Shown here: in pieces, positions 7,327 through 16,795 of the stretch
How positions within the stretch are numbered: the first letter of the stretch is position 1
How the letters are laid out: the number at the start of each line of letters is the position of its first letter
NCBI GenBank assembly: GCA_963744115.1
Contig: CAVUSI010000003.1
Location: forward strand, 496,001-560,000
DNA: 64,000 nucleotides
DNA from: Chersky-267 sp963744115
Lineage (GTDB): Bacteria > Chloroflexota > Limnocylindria > Limnocylindrales > CSP1-4
Direction: 5' to 3'
Notes under the pieces: generated by a model
Told to the model about the DNA's origin: nothing
What the model saw: the letters and a program-made list of their open reading frames with translations, nothing else
Databases searched by the model: none
Program-made: the position numbers and the translations under genes

Positions 7327-9687
7327 GTGGACCGGGCCGGCCAGCCGGTGGACCTCATGCCCCCTTCCACGTCCCTTGTCGAGATCGAAGCGATCGAGCG
7401 TGGAAGCCTCATCGGCAGCGAGGGCGCGATCGGTCCGCTCGATCCACTCATCGAGGCCAGGCTCGTCATGCCGCGCCGGCATGTCGGGACGCTGCGCCGG
7501 ACGAGGCTGCTGCGCCAGCTCCGGTCGGCCCGCGACCGACCCGTCGTCTCGATCGTGGCGCCTCCCGGCTACGGCAAGTCGAGCCTTCTCGTCCAGTGGG
7601 CCACCGAAGACTCAAGGCCGGTCGCCTGGTTGACGGCCGACGACAGTGACAACGACCCGGTCGTGTTCCTCACGGATCTCGCGGCCGCGATCGATCGCCT
7701 CGTCCCGCTCGATCGAGAGCTCCTTAGCGCGATCGTGGCGGACACGGTCTCGCACCGGACCGTGGTCGGGCGATTGCTGGCTGGCATGTCCCGACCCCCG
7801 GAGTGCGTCCGGATCGCCATCGACGATGGGCACCGGATCACCTCGAGGGCGTGCCTCGACGTCCTTGCGGAGCTGATCGGGCACCTGCCGGAAGGGTCGC
7901 AGGTGGCGATCGCGGCACGCGCACGGATGCGCCTCCCGTTCGCTCGCTGGGCCGCTGAGGGTTCGCTGCTCGAGATCGGTCCAACGGAGCTGGCGATGGA
8001 CGAGCACGAGGCCGTCGGGCTGGGACGCGAACTCGCGGCGCGAGTGCCGACGGAAACGGCGGCGCGTCTCACCCGAGAGACCGAGGGGTGGCCGGCTCTG
8101 CTAGCGCTCGCGATGCTCGGAGCCAAGGCGTCGCCGGGGACATCTGAGCGGATGGACGCCAGCACCGACCGCGTCATCGATGACTACCTGCGATCCGAAG
8201 TGCTTGAGCGCCGGTCCTCGGCAGAGATCACGTTCATGACCCGGACGTCGATCCTCGACCAGCTGCCCGCGTCGCTCTGTGACGTCGTGGCGGATCAACA
8301 AGGCTCGACCGAGGTCCTGCGTGGACTTGCAGGCTCGACACTGCTGATTGATGTGTATGGGGGCTCGTACCGCTACCACACGCTCCTGCGCGACTTCCTT
8401 CAGCGCGAACTCGTGGTCCGCGAGCCTGATCGGGTGACCGCCATCCACCGGCGAGCCGCCGCGTGGTATGAGGCGAACCACGCCATCGAGCGCGCCGTCG
8501 ATCACGCCTTCGCCGCAGGCGACCCCGAGCTCGTCGCCACGCTCGTCGGCAAGGGCTTCGTCCGATATCACTGGTCCGGTCACCGAGCGACGATCCGGGC
8601 CTGGGCAAGGCGTTTGGGAGCGGATGCTCTCGAGGCACGGCCATGGCTGGCCGTGCTGGCAGCCTGGGAGGAGATCGCCGCGGGCGATGTCGCGGCGACG
8701 ATCCGTTTCGCGGATCTCGCCGAGCGGGGTCGGTTCGAGGGCAGGCCGCCAGACGGCACGGGTTCGTTCGAGGCTGGGCGGGCGATGCTTCGAGCCGCCA
8801 TGGTCCGCCACGGGGCAGACGACGCGTTGGCGAATGCCACCCGAGCGGTCGAGCTCGAGGGGGACGTCGGCTCCTGGCGGGACTTCGCATTGTGGCAGAT
8901 GGCCTTCGCGCGCATCACGGTCGGCGATCTGGCAGGGGCAGACGCAGCGTTGGCCGATGCGATCGTCGCGGCCCGAACATCGGGAGACTTCGCGGTCCTG
9001 TATTGCGTGCTCGGGCATCGCGCCCTAGTCGCAGGTGAACGGGGTGCCTGGGATGCCGCTTCTGCCCTCGTCGCGGAGAGCGACGCGATCGACCCGGCAC
9101 CCCAGATCGACGGGTACCTTTCGAGCGTCCCTTCGCGCGCGGTCCGCATCTGGCTGATGATCCACCACGGTGACGCGGCTGGAGCGCGTCGGGAGCTCGC
9201 TCGCGCGACGGGTCTGCGGCCGCTCCTGACCGCCGCAGCTCCCGGCGGGGCTGTCCAGCTCCTCCTGGCGTTCGCCCGCGCGCATGTCGCGATCGACGAC
9301 CCGGCCGGTGCGCGCGCCCTGGTCGCGCAGGCAAGCGACGTGATCCGCGATCGGCCCGACCTTGGTGTCCTGCCTGCCGAAGTCGACGCCATCCGGGCGG
9401 TCCTCGCAGCACGGGGGCCGGGGCTCGGCACGGGTGCCACCGGCCTCACCGTCGCCGAGCTGCGCGTCCTTGCCCTCCTTCCCTATTACCTGTCGTTCAA
9501 GGAGATCGGGCAGCGACTCGGCGTCAAGGAGACGACGATCAAGTCCCAGGCGCTCGCGATCTACCAGAAGCTTGGCGCGGCGACTCGCAGTCACGCGGTC
9601 GACCTGGCGGTCGAGGCCGGGCTCCTCGAGCGCTTCTGGCCGGCCGCGGCACCCCTGCCGCCGAGGATGGCGTCCTCCCGGGATTGA
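7327..9687 (+). CDS. MalT-like LuxR-family ATP-dependent transcriptional regulator
   Basis: A protein of about 786 residues with the MalT/LAL layout. It has an N-terminal NTPase with Walker A (IVAPPGYGKSSLL, about residue 80), a winged-helix/TPR-rich middle and a C-terminal LuxR helix-turn-helix (LTVAELRVLALLPYYLSFKEIG through GVKETTIKSQALAIYQKLG, about residues 715-770). Such regulators bind an inducer and ATP and activate promoters. GTG 7327 gives the longest product; Met codon 11 at 7357 is an alternative and neither has a clear ribosome site. Copies of the TCCTCC/GGAGGA repeat lie just upstream and just downstream, which suggests auto- and neighbour regulation. Confidence 0.85.
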   Translation: MDRAGQPVDLMPPSTSLVEIEAIERGSLIGSEGAIGPLDPLIEARLVMPRRHVGTLRRTRLLRQLRSARDRPVVSIVAPPGYGKSSLLVQWATEDSRPVAWLTADDSDNDPVVFLTDLAAAIDRLVPLDRELLSAIVADTVSHRTVVGRLLAGMSRPPECVRIAIDDGHRITSRACLDVLAELIGHLPEGSQVAIAARARMRLPFARWAAEGSLLEIGPTELAMDEHEAVGLGRELAARVPTETAARLTRETEGWPALLALAMLGAKASPGTSERMDASTDRVIDDYLRSEVLERRSSAEITFMTRTSILDQLPASLCDVVADQQGSTEVLRGLAGSTLLIDVYGGSYRYHTLLRDFLQRELVVREPDRVTAIHRRAAAWYEANHAIERAVDHAFAAGDPELVATLVGKGFVRYHWSGHRATIRAWARRLGADALEARPWLAVLAAWEEIAAGDVAATIRFADLAERGRFEGRPPDGTGSFEAGRAMLRAAMVRHGADDALANATRAVELEGDVGSWRDFALWQMAFARITVGDLAGADAALADAIVAARTSGDFAVLYCVLGHRALVAGERGAWDAASALVAESDAIDPAPQIDGYLSSVPSRAVRIWLMIHHGDAAGARRELARATGLRPLLTAAAPGGAVQLLLAFARAHVAIDDPAGARALVAQASDVIRDRPDLGVLPAEVDAIRAVLAARGPGLGTGATGLTVAELRVLALLPYYLSFKEIGQRLGVKETTIKSQALAIYQKLGAATRSHAVDLAVEAGLLERFWPAAAPLPPRMASSRD

Positions 9688-9708
9688 CGACAAGCGACGT
9701 CGAGCGTC

Positions 9709-9725
9709 TCCTCCGAACGGGAGGA
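9709..9725. promoter_or_regulatory. Inverted repeat TCCTCC-N5-GGAGGA, copy 3
   Basis: TCCTCCGAACGGGAGGA lies in the gap between the MalT-like regulator (end 9687) and the five-gene membrane operon that begins at 9838. The arms are identical to copies 1 and 2 and the centre differs from copy 1 at two positions. No convincing -35/-10 pair is visible next to it. Confidence 0.45.
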
Positions 9726-9837
9726 TGTCCCCGCGGCCGGGAACGGCCGAAATAGGGGTGCGCTCCTCCCACGGCACGCGGGTGTAACCACGGGCGCCCG
9801 GTCCTCCATGCCGGTCAGCTCCGACAAGGACACGTCG

Positions 9838-10365
9838 ATGACCGAGGATGAGTCTCTGAGTGGTGGATCGGATCCGGGACCCGAGGCGGATCCGACCACA
9901 CCCGGGGGTGATCGTCCGGACCCCGAGGGCGATCAGGCTCCCGGACATCGACGTCGCCCGCCGGCCGTCACGGTCGTCGCGGTCACCTACCTCGTGCTTT
10001 CCGTCGCCTGGGCGGTGATCACGATCAAGGTGTTGATCTCCGCCCACATCCTGCTCTCGCCGGGCGGCGGCCTCGTCGACACGGAGTCCGTCCGAAGCGA
10101 GTTGACGCTCCTCGGCGGCATCGTGGCGATCCGGCAGGCGGCTGTCGGCGTGACCGCCTTCGTGGCCGGCATCGCCCTCCTCCGGATGCACCCGCGTGGT
10201 TGGCTCCTGGGCATGGTCGCCGCGGTCATCGTCCTCGCTGTGCAACTCGTGTCCTGGTACGACACGACGCCGAACTACCTCCTCATGACCCTCGCCGCCG
10301 CCGTGGTCCTCCTCATGAACCAGACCGAGGTGCGTGACGCCTTCGGCGAGGAAGCGACGGCGTGA
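9838..10365 (+). CDS. Small membrane protein of unknown function
   Basis: The product has 175 residues from ATG 9838, preceded by AAGGA; an in-frame ATG at 9808 would add 10 residues. The first 40 residues are Asp/Gly/Pro-rich and probably cytoplasmic. Four hydrophobic helices follow (AVTVVAVTYLVLSVAWAVI; a second around LTLLGGIVAIRQAAVGV; GWLLGMVAAVIVLAVQLV; NYLLMTLAAAVVLLM). I recognise no family. The stop overlaps the next start in a GTGA junction, making it the first gene of a tightly coupled membrane operon. Confidence 0.75.
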   Translation: MTEDESLSGGSDPGPEADPTTPGGDRPDPEGDQAPGHRRRPPAVTVVAVTYLVLSVAWAVITIKVLISAHILLSPGGGLVDTESVRSELTLLGGIVAIRQAAVGVTAFVAGIALLRMHPRGWLLGMVAAVIVLAVQLVSWYDTTPNYLLMTLAAAVVLLMNQTEVRDAFGEEATA

Positions 10366-12266
10366 GCGACACCGTGGGGTCGCCTGACCCCGGCCCAGGC
10401 GACTTCGGTCCCGTCGCGATCGCCTTGGAGCCCGCCACCGATCGGGACGCGGACCTGGCGCTCCTGCGTCGGTACGAGCCGATCGTCCACTACACGAAGG
10501 GCGAGCTGTTCTTCCCCACCGACGTCGACGAGTACGTCGCCCGGAGCTCACTCTGGGCGCACCGCCCGAGCACCGGTCGGAATGAGCTCCTCGTCCCCGC
10601 CGGGGACCTGTCGGTCGCCAACCTGGCCGAGCCTCGCACGACCGAGTTCGGCGCCGTCGAGTTCCTCCGGCGCGTCGAGGACGTCGACCTGGCGACACAG
10701 GCGCGTGCTCTGATCGCCGGATCGGCGCAGGATCTCCCCGAAGCCGAGCGGTTCCACCCCGGCGCGGGTCGGCTGGCGCGGGTCGGCTACGTCTCCCGCC
10801 TGATCGACGCCGTCTTCACGCTCAGCCTGCTCGTCCGGGGCCACACGCCGGGCGCCGTCGTGGCGGCCTCTGCCCGGGCATATCGCGCCGCGCTCACCAA
10901 GGACGAGCGGTACGTCTACTACGGCCGGGTGGTCCGGGGCGGCGGATGGGTCGCCCTGCAGTACCGCTTCTTCTTCTACTTCAACGACTATCGCTCGACG
11001 TTCGACGGCGTCGACGATCACGAGGCCGACTGGGAGATGGCCCTCGTGTACCTGTCGACCGATCCTGATGGCGAACTCAAGCCCGAGTGGGTCGCCTACG
11101 CCTGCCACGACTTCAGCGGTGACGATCTGCGGCGGCGCTGGGATGACGACGAAGGGCTTATCCGGGTGGGCGATCACCCGGTGATCTTCGCCGGGGGTGG
11201 GTCCCACGCCTCCTACTTCAAGCCCGGCGAGTACATCCTGCAGATCGAGCTGCCCATCACGAAGTCCCTCAGGCGGATCGGCGCGGCACTGAGCCGCTTC
11301 TGGAGCGGGACCCTGCGCCAGGGCTCGGCCGGGCGCGGAAGTCTCAGCGTGTTCACTGTGCCCTTCGTGGACTACGCTCGCGGCGACGGCCTGTCGATCG
11401 GGCCCGGCCAGGCGAAGGAATGGACACCGGTCAACCTCGACCCGGTCCCCGACTGGGTCACCAAATACCGGGGCTTGTGGGGCCTGTTCACCGGAGACCA
11501 GCTCGGCGGCGAGGACGCTCCCGCGGGCCCCATGTTCAACCGCGACGGTACGGTCCGCCAGGCGTGGTACGACCCGTTCGGCTTCGCCGGCCTCGACAAG
11601 GTCGCCCCGCCGGCGGAGGTCCTGCCGCTGCTCGAACGCCAGCGCAGCGACCTGGTCGAGGCGAACGACGCGCTCGCGCTCGAGACCGGCACGAAGACGG
11701 ATGAGCTCCGGCTGCAGTACGAGGAGCTGGCTGCGCTCGCGGGCAACCCGTATGTCGAGCACGAGTACGACGTGGTGTCCGCCCGGGTCAAGGAGCTGGT
11801 GGCCGACCTCCGGAAGCTTCACCGCGCCGGTGCGGAGAACACGGCGAGCCTCGAGGCGATCGACCTACGGATCCAGCGCCTCCGGGAGGGCGCCACCGAC
11901 GACCCGAAGGCCCACATCCGCCACGCGAACGAACCGACCACCTCCCGTCAGGCGCGCTTCGGCCGGGCCGCGGAGGTCTGGGCCGGCATCAGCATCGGGC
12001 TCGTCCTCATCGCTCTGGTCGCCGTCGTCCTGCTTGCGCCCGAGGAATTCCTGCCGACCGCCGCCTTCCTTGTCGGTCTGACCCTCTTCATCGACGCGCT
12101 GTTCCGGGGCGTCGCCGAGCAGTTCGTGAACACGCTGGCCGTGGTCCTCGCGGTCGCGACCGCCGCGATCCTGCTGTGGACGTTCTGGCAGCTCCTCCTG
12201 CTGGGGCTGCTTCTCGTGGCCGGGGTCTACCTGACCTGGGAGAACCTCCGGGCGGTCACCGAGTGA
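10362..12266 (+). CDS. Membrane-anchored Vps62-like (DUF946) protein
   Basis: A protein of 634 residues from GTG 10362. The first 300 or so residues hold blocks typical of the Vps62/DUF946 family: LQYRFFFYFNDYRSTF, DDHEADWEMALVYL and IFAGGGSHASYFKPGEY. The family occurs in fungi, plants and scattered bacteria and its activity is not established. A Glu-rich helical region (about residues 425-510) leads to four C-terminal membrane helices (about 545-630). A soluble Vps62 part fused to a membrane domain is not the usual single-domain layout. It overlaps both neighbours by 4 nt. Confidence 0.75.
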   Translation: MSDTVGSPDPGPGDFGPVAIALEPATDRDADLALLRRYEPIVHYTKGELFFPTDVDEYVARSSLWAHRPSTGRNELLVPAGDLSVANLAEPRTTEFGAVEFLRRVEDVDLATQARALIAGSAQDLPEAERFHPGAGRLARVGYVSRLIDAVFTLSLLVRGHTPGAVVAASARAYRAALTKDERYVYYGRVVRGGGWVALQYRFFFYFNDYRSTFDGVDDHEADWEMALVYLSTDPDGELKPEWVAYACHDFSGDDLRRRWDDDEGLIRVGDHPVIFAGGGSHASYFKPGEYILQIELPITKSLRRIGAALSRFWSGTLRQGSAGRGSLSVFTVPFVDYARGDGLSIGPGQAKEWTPVNLDPVPDWVTKYRGLWGLFTGDQLGGEDAPAGPMFNRDGTVRQAWYDPFGFAGLDKVAPPAEVLPLLERQRSDLVEANDALALETGTKTDELRLQYEELAALAGNPYVEHEYDVVSARVKELVADLRKLHRAGAENTASLEAIDLRIQRLREGATDDPKAHIRHANEPTTSRQARFGRAAEVWAGISIGLVLIALVAVVLLAPEEFLPTAAFLVGLTLFIDALFRGVAEQFVNTLAVVLAVATAAILLWTFWQLLLLGLLLVAGVYLTWENLRAVTE

Positions 12267-14407
12267 TCAGCCCGCCTCCGGCGGTTCGCGCGCCGCTCAT
12301 TCCGATCTGGCTCGGCAACGCGGCGGCGATCGGCTGGCGGGTGCTGGTCGTGTTCGCCCTGATCGTCGTGCTCGCCGATCTCGCGGTGATCCTGGGGACC
12401 GTCGTCGCGTCGATCCTGTTCGCGCTGATCGTCGCCGTCCTGTTCGCGCCGGTCGCGACCCGGCTGCGCGATCGAGGCTGGTCCCGGACGAAGACCGCGG
12501 GCGCGGTGACCCTCCTGGCGATCCTCGTGATCGGACTGATCGTGATCCTCCTCGCGGTCGCAGTCGTGCCGCTCGTTCCCGGGATCGTCGAGAGCATCCA
12601 GTCAGGGTCGGCCAGGCTCCAGGCCGACGCGAGTGCGAGCGGCCAGGCCAGTCAGTTGAGCGAGGCGCTCGGCCAGGCACGATCGAACGCCGAAGCGTGG
12701 ATCGGCGGCCAGCTCGCGAGCGTTGCATCCTGGCTGGCGACCGCGGTCACCGTGACGATCCTGGGGAGCATCCTGACCTTCTTCCTGCTGCAGGACGGCG
12801 ACAAGGCGTGGACCTGGGCGCTCCAGGCGACGGGCGATCGCCGGCGCGAAGTGATCATGTCGAGCGGCGACGAGGCTCTGAGTGGAGTCGGGATCTGGCT
12901 CCGTGGGACCGCGACGCAGGCGGCCATCGACGCAGCGACGGTATTCGTTGTCCTGTCCGTGCTGAGCATCCCCGCCGCGCTAGCCCTGTCGATCATCACC
13001 TTCTTCGCCGGCTTCATCCCGTATCTCGGCGGTCTGCTGGTGATGACCGTCCTGCTCGTCGTGACCTATGCCTCAGGTGGCCTCGCCGCCGCTGGCACCA
13101 TCTTCGTCGCGGTCATCCTGGTCCACGTCGTCCAGACCTCCGTCGTCGCCCCGAAGGTCTTCCGGGGAGCGGTCCGGATGCCGCGGCCCGCAGTGCTCAT
13201 CGCCCTCCCGATCGGCGCGGCGATGGCCGGCTTCGTTGGCCTGTTCCTGGCGGTGCCGGCCGTGGCCTTCGGGTACGCCGTCGCTGGCTCCCTCATCGAC
13301 GTCATCGACATGGACGTCACAGGTGCTCCCGGCGAGTCGACCTCGATCGTGCCTGTGTGGCTGGACCGTCTCGCGCAGTGGAGCTGGCGGATCCTGATCG
13401 GGCTCTCCTTCCTGGGCGTGGCGGTCCTCCTCGCGGTCCAGGTCCCGATCGTCCTCATCCCGGTCACCCTCGCGATCATCCTCGCGGCGACGCTCTTGCC
13501 GATCTACCGTCTGCTCCGGGCCAGGGGCTGGAGCCCGACGAGTGCGGCCGGGACGGTGACCGTGGTGTCGATCGTCATCACCACAGTCGTCGTCGTTCTG
13601 ACGGTGGTGAGCCTGGCGACCCAGATGGGACCGATCGTCCAGGCTGCCAGCGACGGTGCCGGGCAGGCGGTCGAATCGAATCCCCAGGTCCTCGCCTGGC
13701 TACAGCCGCTCGTGTCGAGCTCCTCCGACTTCCTCCGGCAGGCGGCCCAGGCGCTCGTGGCCGGATCCGTCGGGCTGGCGGTGGTCAGCGTCATCGGCGT
13801 CCTGCTGACCTTCGACTTCATGCGCGACGGCTCCAGGTTCTGGTCGTTCGCAACGTCCCGACTCGCCGACTGGCGCCGCACCGAGGTGGACGCTGCCGGA
13901 GGTCGGGCGGTCGGGGTCCTGGGCGGCTACATGATCGGGACCGGAGCGATCTCGCTGTTCGGGGCGGTCACCCAGCTCGTGATCATGACGATCCTCGGGA
14001 TCCCGCTCGCGTTGCCCCTGGCGGTGCTGTCGTTCTTCGGCGGGTTCATCCCGTACATCGGCAGCATCCTCACCACCCTTCTGGCGTTCTTCGTGACCCT
14101 GGCCCTCGGGACGCCGCAGGACGCCGCGATCATGGGCGTCTACACGATCGTGTTCAACGTCGTCCAGGGCAACTTCGTGGCGCCGATCGTCTATGGCCGC
14201 GCGGTCAACATCCATCCGGCCATCGTCCTGCTTGCGATCCCGGCCGGCGCGGCCCTGGCCGGGATCGCCGGGATGTTCCTCGTCGTGCCGTTCATCGGAG
14301 TGTTCGCGACGACGTGGCGGACCGGACTCCTGGTCCTGGGCGACGGCCCGCCGCCTCGGGATGGGGACGGCGATGCCGGCGGGTCGGCCGAGGAGGGATC
14401 CGCATGA
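12263..14407 (+). CDS. Tandem (double-length) AI-2E family transporter
   Basis: The polytopic protein has 714 residues, about twice the usual 350 for the AI-2E/PerM family. Each half carries the same signature: ITFFAGFIPYLGGLL near residue 246 and LSFFGGFIPYIGSIL near 590, about 344 residues apart. After each comes a NFVAPIVYGRAV- or SVVAPKVFRGAV-type motif. This indicates an internal duplication and fusion, so one chain may stand for a dimer. Members export small molecules or ions; the substrate is not predictable. GTG 12263 overlaps the previous stop (GTGA). Confidence 0.85.
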   Translation: MISPPPAVRAPLIPIWLGNAAAIGWRVLVVFALIVVLADLAVILGTVVASILFALIVAVLFAPVATRLRDRGWSRTKTAGAVTLLAILVIGLIVILLAVAVVPLVPGIVESIQSGSARLQADASASGQASQLSEALGQARSNAEAWIGGQLASVASWLATAVTVTILGSILTFFLLQDGDKAWTWALQATGDRRREVIMSSGDEALSGVGIWLRGTATQAAIDAATVFVVLSVLSIPAALALSIITFFAGFIPYLGGLLVMTVLLVVTYASGGLAAAGTIFVAVILVHVVQTSVVAPKVFRGAVRMPRPAVLIALPIGAAMAGFVGLFLAVPAVAFGYAVAGSLIDVIDMDVTGAPGESTSIVPVWLDRLAQWSWRILIGLSFLGVAVLLAVQVPIVLIPVTLAIILAATLLPIYRLLRARGWSPTSAAGTVTVVSIVITTVVVVLTVVSLATQMGPIVQAASDGAGQAVESNPQVLAWLQPLVSSSSDFLRQAAQALVAGSVGLAVVSVIGVLLTFDFMRDGSRFWSFATSRLADWRRTEVDAAGGRAVGVLGGYMIGTGAISLFGAVTQLVIMTILGIPLALPLAVLSFFGGFIPYIGSILTTLLAFFVTLALGTPQDAAIMGVYTIVFNVVQGNFVAPIVYGRAVNIHPAIVLLAIPAGAALAGIAGMFLVVPFIGVFATTWRTGLLVLGDGPPPRDGDGDAGGSAEEGSA

Positions 14408-16041
14408 AGGGACGGTCGGCCCTGATCGCCCTAGCGGGGGCCCAGTTCGTCATGGTCCTCGACCAGACGGTCATGGGGGTGTCGATCAGCCAGCTGGTCG
14501 CCGACTTCGACACGACCGTCACGACGATCCAGGCGATCATCACCCTCTACTGCCTCGTGATGGCGATGCTCATGCTCGCGGGCGGCAAGGTCGGCGACAT
14601 CATCGGGCGCCGCCGCGCCTTCAAGATCGGCCTCGTCATCTACGGCTGCGGCTCCGCGATGACGGCCCTTGCCCCGACGGTGGCGATCCTCACGCTGGGC
14701 TGGTCGATCCTCGAGGGCATCGGCGCCTCCCTGGTGCTCCCGGCGATGGTCGCGCTGATCGCCGGCAACTTCGAGGGCAGGGACCGCAAGGTCGCCTACG
14801 CGGTCATCGGCGGCGTCGCCGGCGCCGGCATCGCGGTCGGTCCGATCCTCGGGGGTTGGGCCACCACGGTCCTGAGCTGGCGGGTCGTCTTCGCTGGCGA
14901 GGTCGTCCTGGTGATCGGGATCTTCGTCATGACCCGGTTCGTCGCCGACGCCCTCCGGAGCGGGCCCAAGCCCCGGCTCGACATCGTCGGTGCAGTCCTG
15001 GCTGCCGCGGGTCTCGGGCTGATCGTCTTGGGGACCCTCCAATCCAGTGTCTGGGGCCTGGTCCAGCCGAAGGATGCGCCGGTCGAGCCGTTCGGCCTCG
15101 CTCCGACCCTCTTCGTGATCGCCGCCGGCGGGGTCCTGGTCTGGGCGTTCGTGGGCTGGCAGCGGCACCGCGAGGCGATCGGGAGCGACCCGCTGGTCCA
15201 CCTCGACCTGCTCAAGATCCTGCCGCTCCGCTCGGGCCTGGTCGGTCTCTTCACGCAGAACCTCCTCCTGATGGGCGTCTTCTTCACCATCCCGCTCTAT
15301 CTCCAGCTCGTCCTGGGCCTCGACGCCCTCCAGACAGGCCTCAAGATGCTGCCGGTCTCGATCGCGATGTTCGCGGCGTCCGCCGTGGGGTCGCGCCTGT
15401 CGAGCCGCTACTCCGTACGTTCGATCACGAGGACGGGACTCGTCCTTTCCGGCATCGCGTGCGTCTTGCTGCTGGCGACGATCCAACCCGACCTCGCGGA
15501 CTTGGCCTTCGCTGCATCGATGGCCGTGCTCGGCGCAGGGATGGGGCTGATGGCCTCGCAGCTCGGCCTCGTCGTCCAGTCGTCGGTCGACGCCTCCGGC
15601 CGCGGCGAGGCCGGCGGGCTGCAGTTCACCGGGCAACAGCTCGGCTCGTCGCTGGGGGTCGCCCTCATCGGCGCGATCGTCCTGACAGGCCTGACGACGA
15701 CATTCGTGTCGACCATCCAGGCCGACCCGCGCATCAGCCAGGAAGTCGCCGGAGAGGTCGGGACCGCGGTCGGCTCGGGGATCGACTTCGTCTCATCGGC
15801 GGCCATCGGGGCTGCCGCTCAGGAGGCCGGGCGCGACGCCGCCACGACCGCCGCGATCGTGGACGACTACGAGCAGGCCCAGCTCCGGTCGCTGAAGGCC
15901 GGTCTGCTCGCGGCGGCGCTCCTGGCCCTGGTGTCGCTCGCATTCACCGGAGGCCTGCCTGGGAAGGTGCCCGTGAATGCGCTGGCGCCCGATGACGACG
16001 CCGCGGCCCCGGACAAGGTCGCGCCGGCGGCGGCCTCGTAG
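14404..16041 (+). CDS. MFS transporter, DHA2 (EmrB/QacA) type
   Basis: The 545-residue exporter has about 14 predicted membrane helices. The N-terminus contains the DHA2 signature FVMVLDQTVMGVSISQL. Motif A (GGKVGDIIGRRRAF) follows helix 2, and motif C-like GVAGAGIAVGPILGGW sits in helix 5, the antiporter motif. These proteins expel drugs or metabolites using the proton gradient. ATG 14404 overlaps the AI-2E stop (ATGA) with GGAGGG upstream. Placement behind a second export-type transporter suggests a shared efflux or envelope role. Confidence 0.9.
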   Translation: MKGRSALIALAGAQFVMVLDQTVMGVSISQLVADFDTTVTTIQAIITLYCLVMAMLMLAGGKVGDIIGRRRAFKIGLVIYGCGSAMTALAPTVAILTLGWSILEGIGASLVLPAMVALIAGNFEGRDRKVAYAVIGGVAGAGIAVGPILGGWATTVLSWRVVFAGEVVLVIGIFVMTRFVADALRSGPKPRLDIVGAVLAAAGLGLIVLGTLQSSVWGLVQPKDAPVEPFGLAPTLFVIAAGGVLVWAFVGWQRHREAIGSDPLVHLDLLKILPLRSGLVGLFTQNLLLMGVFFTIPLYLQLVLGLDALQTGLKMLPVSIAMFAASAVGSRLSSRYSVRSITRTGLVLSGIACVLLLATIQPDLADLAFAASMAVLGAGMGLMASQLGLVVQSSVDASGRGEAGGLQFTGQQLGSSLGVALIGAIVLTGLTTTFVSTIQADPRISQEVAGEVGTAVGSGIDFVSSAAIGAAAQEAGRDAATTAAIVDDYEQAQLRSLKAGLLAAALLALVSLAFTGGLPGKVPVNALAPDDDAAAPDKVAPAAAS

Positions 16042-16047
16042 CCGGAG

Positions 16048-16749
16048 ATGACCATGCCATCCACGACGCCAGATCGACAGCCTGAGGCCACGACAGACCA
16101 GGCCGTCCGGCGCTCGGTGAGCGGTCGCACGACCCGTCAAGCCGATGTCCTGCCGCTCGACCGCTTCAACGCGTTCACCGACGGCGTCTTCGCGATCGCC
16201 ATCACCCTCCTCGTCCTTGAACTCTCCGTCCCAGCCATCGGCGGTCGCCTCCTGCCGGCCCTCGCCGAGCAGTGGCATGAGTTCCTCGGGTACCTGATCA
16301 GCTTCGTGTTCATCGGCGGGATCTGGGTCAGCCACGCCGGCATGACGAAGTTGATGCGCCACGCCGACACCCTGGCCTACGCGATCGACCTGCTCATGCT
16401 GCTCTTCGTGGGCGTCCTGCCGTTCTCGACGAACCTGATGGTCACCCACCTCGCTGGTCCGGACGTCGAGGCCGCGGTCGTCATCTATGGCGTCAACGTG
16501 CTTCTGGCGTCGCTCTGCCTGAGCCTTCTGATGTTCTACATCGCCAGCGAACGATCGCTCGTTGTCGACGGTGTCGCCGACGAGACCCTGGATGCGAAGG
16601 TCCGCCAGCGCTGGATCCTGATCGCCCTGAATGTCGCCGCCATCGCCCTCGCCGTCGTGGTGCCGCTCGCCGCCGTCGGGGTGTATCTGGTCATGACCTT
16701 CCTCGCCCTGGCCCTCCCGTTGATCCACCTACGCCGGCGACGGCACTAG
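16048..16749 (+). CDS. TMEM175 / DUF1211 family potassium channel-like protein
   Basis: A protein of 233 residues with the TMEM175 signature RFNAFTDGVFAIAITLL in helix 1 (about residues 35-51; consensus FSDGVFAIAITLL, here Ser to Thr). Five further membrane helices and a basic C-terminus complete it. Bacterial TMEM175 proteins form tetrameric K+-permeable channels. It starts 6 nt after the MFS gene and is the last gene of the coupled run beginning at 9838. Confidence 0.85.
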   Translation: MTMPSTTPDRQPEATTDQAVRRSVSGRTTRQADVLPLDRFNAFTDGVFAIAITLLVLELSVPAIGGRLLPALAEQWHEFLGYLISFVFIGGIWVSHAGMTKLMRHADTLAYAIDLLMLLFVGVLPFSTNLMVTHLAGPDVEAAVVIYGVNVLLASLCLSLLMFYIASERSLVVDGVADETLDAKVRQRWILIALNVAAIALAVVVPLAAVGVYLVMTFLALALPLIHLRRRRH

Positions 16750-16795
16750 CCCCTGCGCCCGGGCTCACCCTCAAGCGGCGTGTCCGTCCGTTCTC

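Noticed and set aside
9025..10698. Long minus-strand ORF (557 codons), and similar ones at 4300-6066, 14431-15636 and 419-1831
   Set aside because: They lie opposite genes with clear families and are Arg/Asp/His-rich without motifs. They are typical shadow frames of GC-rich coding sequence.
12697..14403. Upstream extension giving an apparent 1114-residue protein into the MFS gene
   Set aside because: The extension is an out-of-frame reading of the AI-2E gene. The MFS protein has its own ATG at 14404 with an overlap junction and family-typical start.
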